Source: Apostichopus japonicus
Taxonomy: Eukaryota > Echinodermata > Holothuroidea > Aspidochirotida > Stichopodidae
Length of the DNA stretch: 25,000 bases
Assembly: GCF_037975245.1 (NCBI RefSeq)
Contig: NC_092581.1
Coordinates: 2,122,501 to 2,147,500 of the forward strand
Direction of reading: 5' to 3'
In this document: positions 21,884 through 25,000 of the stretch, one piece after another
Layout of the letters: each line of letters opens with the position of its first letter
Position numbering within the stretch: position 1 is the stretch's first letter
Position numbers and translations under genes: made by a program
Notes under the pieces: generated by a model
The model's input: only the letters and a program-made list of their open reading frames with translations
Told to the model about the DNA's origin: nothing
Database searches by the model: none

Positions 21884-22236
21884 CACACACAGAGAGAACA
21901 CATTTATACTACTGTAAATCATAGAAAGTTTTGTACCACAGTAAAAAAACAACACTGGATCGTGCTGATAAATCGGTACCATGTACAAGCTATTAGGGAT
22001 TACAGTACGAACTGAGGATATATGTAATCCCAACAAATACATCAAGTATGGTGTAATCCCAACAAGTGCATCAAGTATGGATAGAAGGGTTGCCTGCGAT
22101 CCGTCAGTTCTTACTGTAATCCATGCAGCACATGATATAACCGATTTATCAGGTTTGTGTGCACGATCCAGTGTTTACTGTGGTAGAAAAAACTCTTTTT
22201 TTTACGATTTACGGCAGTTACTGTAATCTCTGTGTG
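21884..22236. repeat. Fold-back (inverted repeat) element
   Basis: The left arm at about 21884-22019 and the right arm at about 22099-22236 are diverged inverted copies. Shared segments in the same order include CACACAGAGA, CTGTAAATC/CCGTAAATC, TACCACAGTA, ACACTGGATCGTGC, TGATAAATCGGT, GGATTACAGTA and GAACTGA. The 79-base centre holds two 29-base direct repeats (22023-22051 and 22052-22080, two differences). This may be a MITE-like fold-back; no target duplication was recognised. Confidence 0.85.
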
Positions 22237-23128
22237 AATCGAGTGTCCACGCAGCATGTTTGCGTTTGGTGGACATTTTTTGACCAAACTTGAGTAGAAT
22301 TACTCAAATTAAGCTAGAATTTAATTGACCAATCAAAGACACTCTCTTATACATATTCCAACCTGAGGGTTGAAAGTATTAAATTTTCGAGTAGGCCCTA
22401 ATGGATAAACTAGGTTTGATTATCAACATTTGTTGTCGCCCAGACACATTGTTTCGCATATAGTAATAATAAATCGTTTTCTTTGTTGTTTTATAATAAG
22501 AACTTTAGTCTAGATATAATGAAGTAGAGCCAACTGTAAAACCATACGTTACACTACAATGACTTGCATTGTCATGGAACATGATATCCCTCTCAATCGA
22601 CTTGAGTATATTTCGTGAATCCCGCCCCCCTATCCTCCCACCCCACCCCTTTAACGAATCTCACAAATGCATTTAATCGACTTTATCTTTCCTCTGTTTA
22701 CAGAGGTTGAAGGTCTGTCAGCGAAGCTGATTACACGGTATACCGTATTAGGGGGACTTTCTTTCCTATACATAGGACGCACTTTGGTCCGAAGTCCGTA
22801 CCTATCATGATGGATGGGTCTCTCGGATACACCGTGACCATGCAAGGGCCTCAAGTGAGTTCACGCTAAACGTCATCAGTGCTATACCGATTACTGGCCC
22901 AAAATGACCAATCATTGACCGGTTTTCTTACAAGGAGAGGCCTGTAATGTTTATGAGCAGTTTTTTTTTCTTTTCAAATGCTCATCTCATTTTGTTGTTG
23001 TTCATAATTAAAAACATCAGTTACAGTAGAAATGAATGTTTGGTGAAATTGTAAACGGTATTGCCCTGCATGGTCCACCACTTGTGGACTATATAACATG
23101 AGCATGTCTCACACGCACATACACACAC

Positions 23129-23129
<1 letters not shown>
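22237..23129. other. Upstream non-coding stretch
   Basis: Contains a 151-base segment (22704-22854) flanked by good plus-strand splice signals but closed in all three frames. Otherwise it is AT-rich with a C-rich patch near 22622-22650. Confidence 0.45.

Positions 23130-23189
<60 letters not shown>
23130..23189. repeat. (TA)30 microsatellite flanked by CA repeats
   Basis: Sixty bases of pure TA, with ACACGCACATACACACAC on the left and GCACACAAATACATACAC on the right, forming a roughly symmetric compound repeat. Confidence 0.97.
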
Positions 23190-23190
<1 letters not shown>

Positions 23191-24183
23191 GCACACAAAT
23201 ACATACACTAACGATTCTTGCTGGAAATGCGGCCACCATGTGTTATACTTGTGTATTGTAGATGATATATATTTGTATACACAGTGTACGATAATCTAAT
23301 TCAAGGGCAACGGAGCTTGTCTTTTAGTGCCGGCTCCCAAAAAGCAAATAACTATTCTATAAGGCCTGTCATAAATATATTAGTATAAAACAATTTTTAA
23401 TCTATTCAAAACTTTCACTGCACCAACAAGTCATAAAAGGAAATTGGCAAGTTAACTATAGTCACCTCGCCATATATAGAACCAGGTCACGGACCAGAAT
23501 TTTTTAATTTTTTACTAAGCTATTATTTGTTTCACACTGCTGGATCAGGCTTGCCCCCCCCCCTCCGCCCCCTCACAAGTGCAAAAGTCTCATATCATAA
23601 TAAGCATACATTTTCTGGTATACTTTGTACGTGATGCAGAGAATATGATGATCTGTTTATTCGGTTGGAATGGAAGGCGTTTATTCATATATACTATTAG
23701 TATTATTGTTACGTTAGCGGACCATGACACGAAGCGTAACCCAACCATGTATGTGTAACCGAAATATAGTTTAATTCCACATTTTCACAAAGAACAGAAA
23801 AATAGGTCATTGCATCGCGGCCACCTTAGAAACAGGTCACAACTTGGTAACATTCTTTTTTTTCTTTCTTTTTGATAGACAGAGTGTTATTTGCAGATAT
23901 AACAATAATGAAACAAAGAAATAGATATTTGCCACATGGACCGTATATAGTTCAATACTTTCAGGACTTCACGGCGAACCTGTAATCAACTTTGAGCCTA
24001 TGTGGTTTATTTATAGGCCTCGTATACGCAACGATATTTCTTCTTCTCCTTCTCGTTGTGTGGAATTGGACAGGTAAAGGGTGGCGCAGCATGTAGCTTA
24101 CCGACACTTGTCAATCAAGTCCAAAGTAACGGTATAGCCGGTATAATGATGGAGACACCAGTGGTGGTGTTGGTATTGTATGC
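23190..24183. other. Non-coding stretch without recognised gene
   Basis: Includes a C-run repeat fragment at about 23545-23575 (ATCAGGCTTGCC followed by C10 overall) and AGGCCT sites at 23362 and 24015. A minus-strand donor-like cggtaagc near 24096 has no nearby upstream ATG. Confidence 0.5.
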
Positions 24184-24423
24184 GTGTATGTATGTATGTA
24201 TTTTAGATCCTCTTGCAAGCAGGAACTCACGAAGAAGCCTCATTGGCTTATCAAAGCCGCAAGCTGACCGAAGTCAGTCTCTTACATTCATATTTAACGT
24301 CCATGATTATGAATTGCCAATTTTCAACTCTGTAACTGCACGACATACATTAATCTGGGAGTGACTCGAACCGGGGACCTTATGATTGGAAGGCACCGGC
24401 GTTAACCACTGAGCTAACACTCC
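24184..24423 (-). mobile_element. Second tRNA-derived SINE with ATAC-repeat tail
   Basis: On the minus strand 24423-24358 is a tRNA-like head. GGAGTGT and TCACTCC pair at 6 of 7 positions, with A-box TTAGCTCAGTGGTTAA and B-box GGTTCGAGTC. A body of about 150 bases follows, with several small inverted motifs (CTGACTTCGGTCAG, AAGCCAATGAGGCTT, TCCTGCTTGCAAGAGGA), and then a tail of ATAC repeats (24184-24201). Head, body and tail differ from the copy at 12513-12672, so this is a separate SINE family. No target duplication is evident. Confidence 0.72.
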
Positions 24424-25000
24424 ACCGGAGGTGGATTGGAGGTGGTTGGCGGGGGGGGTGGGGGTGGAGGGGACGGATGGTAGGGAAGTAGCATTGGCAT
24501 TGGGGGAAGGGATATTTAAAGGAGTCTGTACAATCTGAACAAGCTCCACATGCAGTATACACAACGATAACGGTATTGAAAATCTAACCAGACTGACATA
24601 ATATATGTCGATGACACAACTTGTGCAAAACACGAGTGAAAGTTCCTAGAAATTGCATTTTATGATATATATATTGGAATGTGTTAATGAATTGTTAAGT
24701 ATTGTATGTCAGGACATACACAATAAAACTAAACAGAGTGGCCGTGTCCTTAGTGTTTACAAGAAAGTCCACTAAAGGCTTGGGAAGTTGGATAACTTTT
24801 GTACAAATCTTATATACTAAGTCATATATAATATTCACAAATAATAAAAGCGATCTTTCGACGATTCTGAAGTTGATTTGCTTTTATAAAGTTAATAAAA
24901 GCATTCTGCACCTTTAGGATGAAACCACCCGCTCCTCATAAGACTTTCGGTCTCGACATTTTATTAAAATTAATTATTTAAATGTCAATTTTGTGGGTAG
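24424..25000. other. Right-edge non-coding stretch
   Basis: A G-rich patch (24425-24485) is followed by AT-rich sequence. I see no supported exon. Confidence 0.5.

Noticed and set aside
22651-22854. 67-codon minus-strand frame as a protein gene
   Set aside because: There is no recognisable domain, no good splice context on that strand, and a length expected by chance.

Overview
This is an AT-rich animal genomic window (intron-rich, full of microsatellites, tRNA-derived SINEs, a hAT-type MITE and long C/G runs). The only gene I recognise is the 5' half of a PRDM1 (Blimp-1) orthologue on the minus strand. Three exons near the left edge (2748-2957, 1940-2059, 1051-1282) join in phase. They encode the acidic N-terminal stretch and the whole PR (SET-like) domain, including the motifs [36 protein letters not shown] and [11 protein letters not shown]. 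The exons for the linker and zinc fingers lie beyond position 1. The PR-domain text is clearly bilaterian but not vertebrate. An echinoderm or other marine deuterostome is my best guess, held weakly.

To the right of the exon at 2957 the window appears to be long first intron(s) and upstream DNA of this gene. Two separate places carry a plausible first coding exon ending in a phase-0 splice donor, which is the phase the exon at 2957 needs: 14947-15051 (35 codons from a clean ATG) and 21164-21211 (16 codons, within an exon 21164-21248 that follows a 110-nt intron and a possible leader exon ending at 21359). This suggests two alternative promoters about 6 kb apart, comparable to the alternatively transcribed blimp1/krox1a and 1b isoforms known in sea urchin. 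A fold-back element at 21884-22236, upstream of the distal leader, holds a cluster of TAATCC-type (Otx-class homeodomain) sites.

The rest is repeat landscape. From left to right: a G/C-rich repeat with a perfect hairpin (3473-3498); a 15-copy, 60-bp minisatellite with 240-bp higher-order structure (5676-6606); a long GAT/GAG tract (9311-9878); a 400-bp hAT MITE with perfect 8-bp target duplications (10199-10598); a decayed GTACTCGG-rich stretch (11400-11850); a tRNA-derived SINE with a (TA)n tail (12513-12672); a G-rich minisatellite (13730-13880); a block-structured tetranucleotide array with 54 CpGs (15683-15994); an inverted repeat pair (18469-18555 and 19402-19502); a perfect small hairpin (19791-19836); the fold-back (21884-22236); a (TA)30 tract (23130-23189); and a second, different tRNA-derived SINE (24184-24423).

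No complete protein-coding gene, rRNA, functional tRNA or CRISPR array is visible. Most long open frames here are translations of simple repeats.
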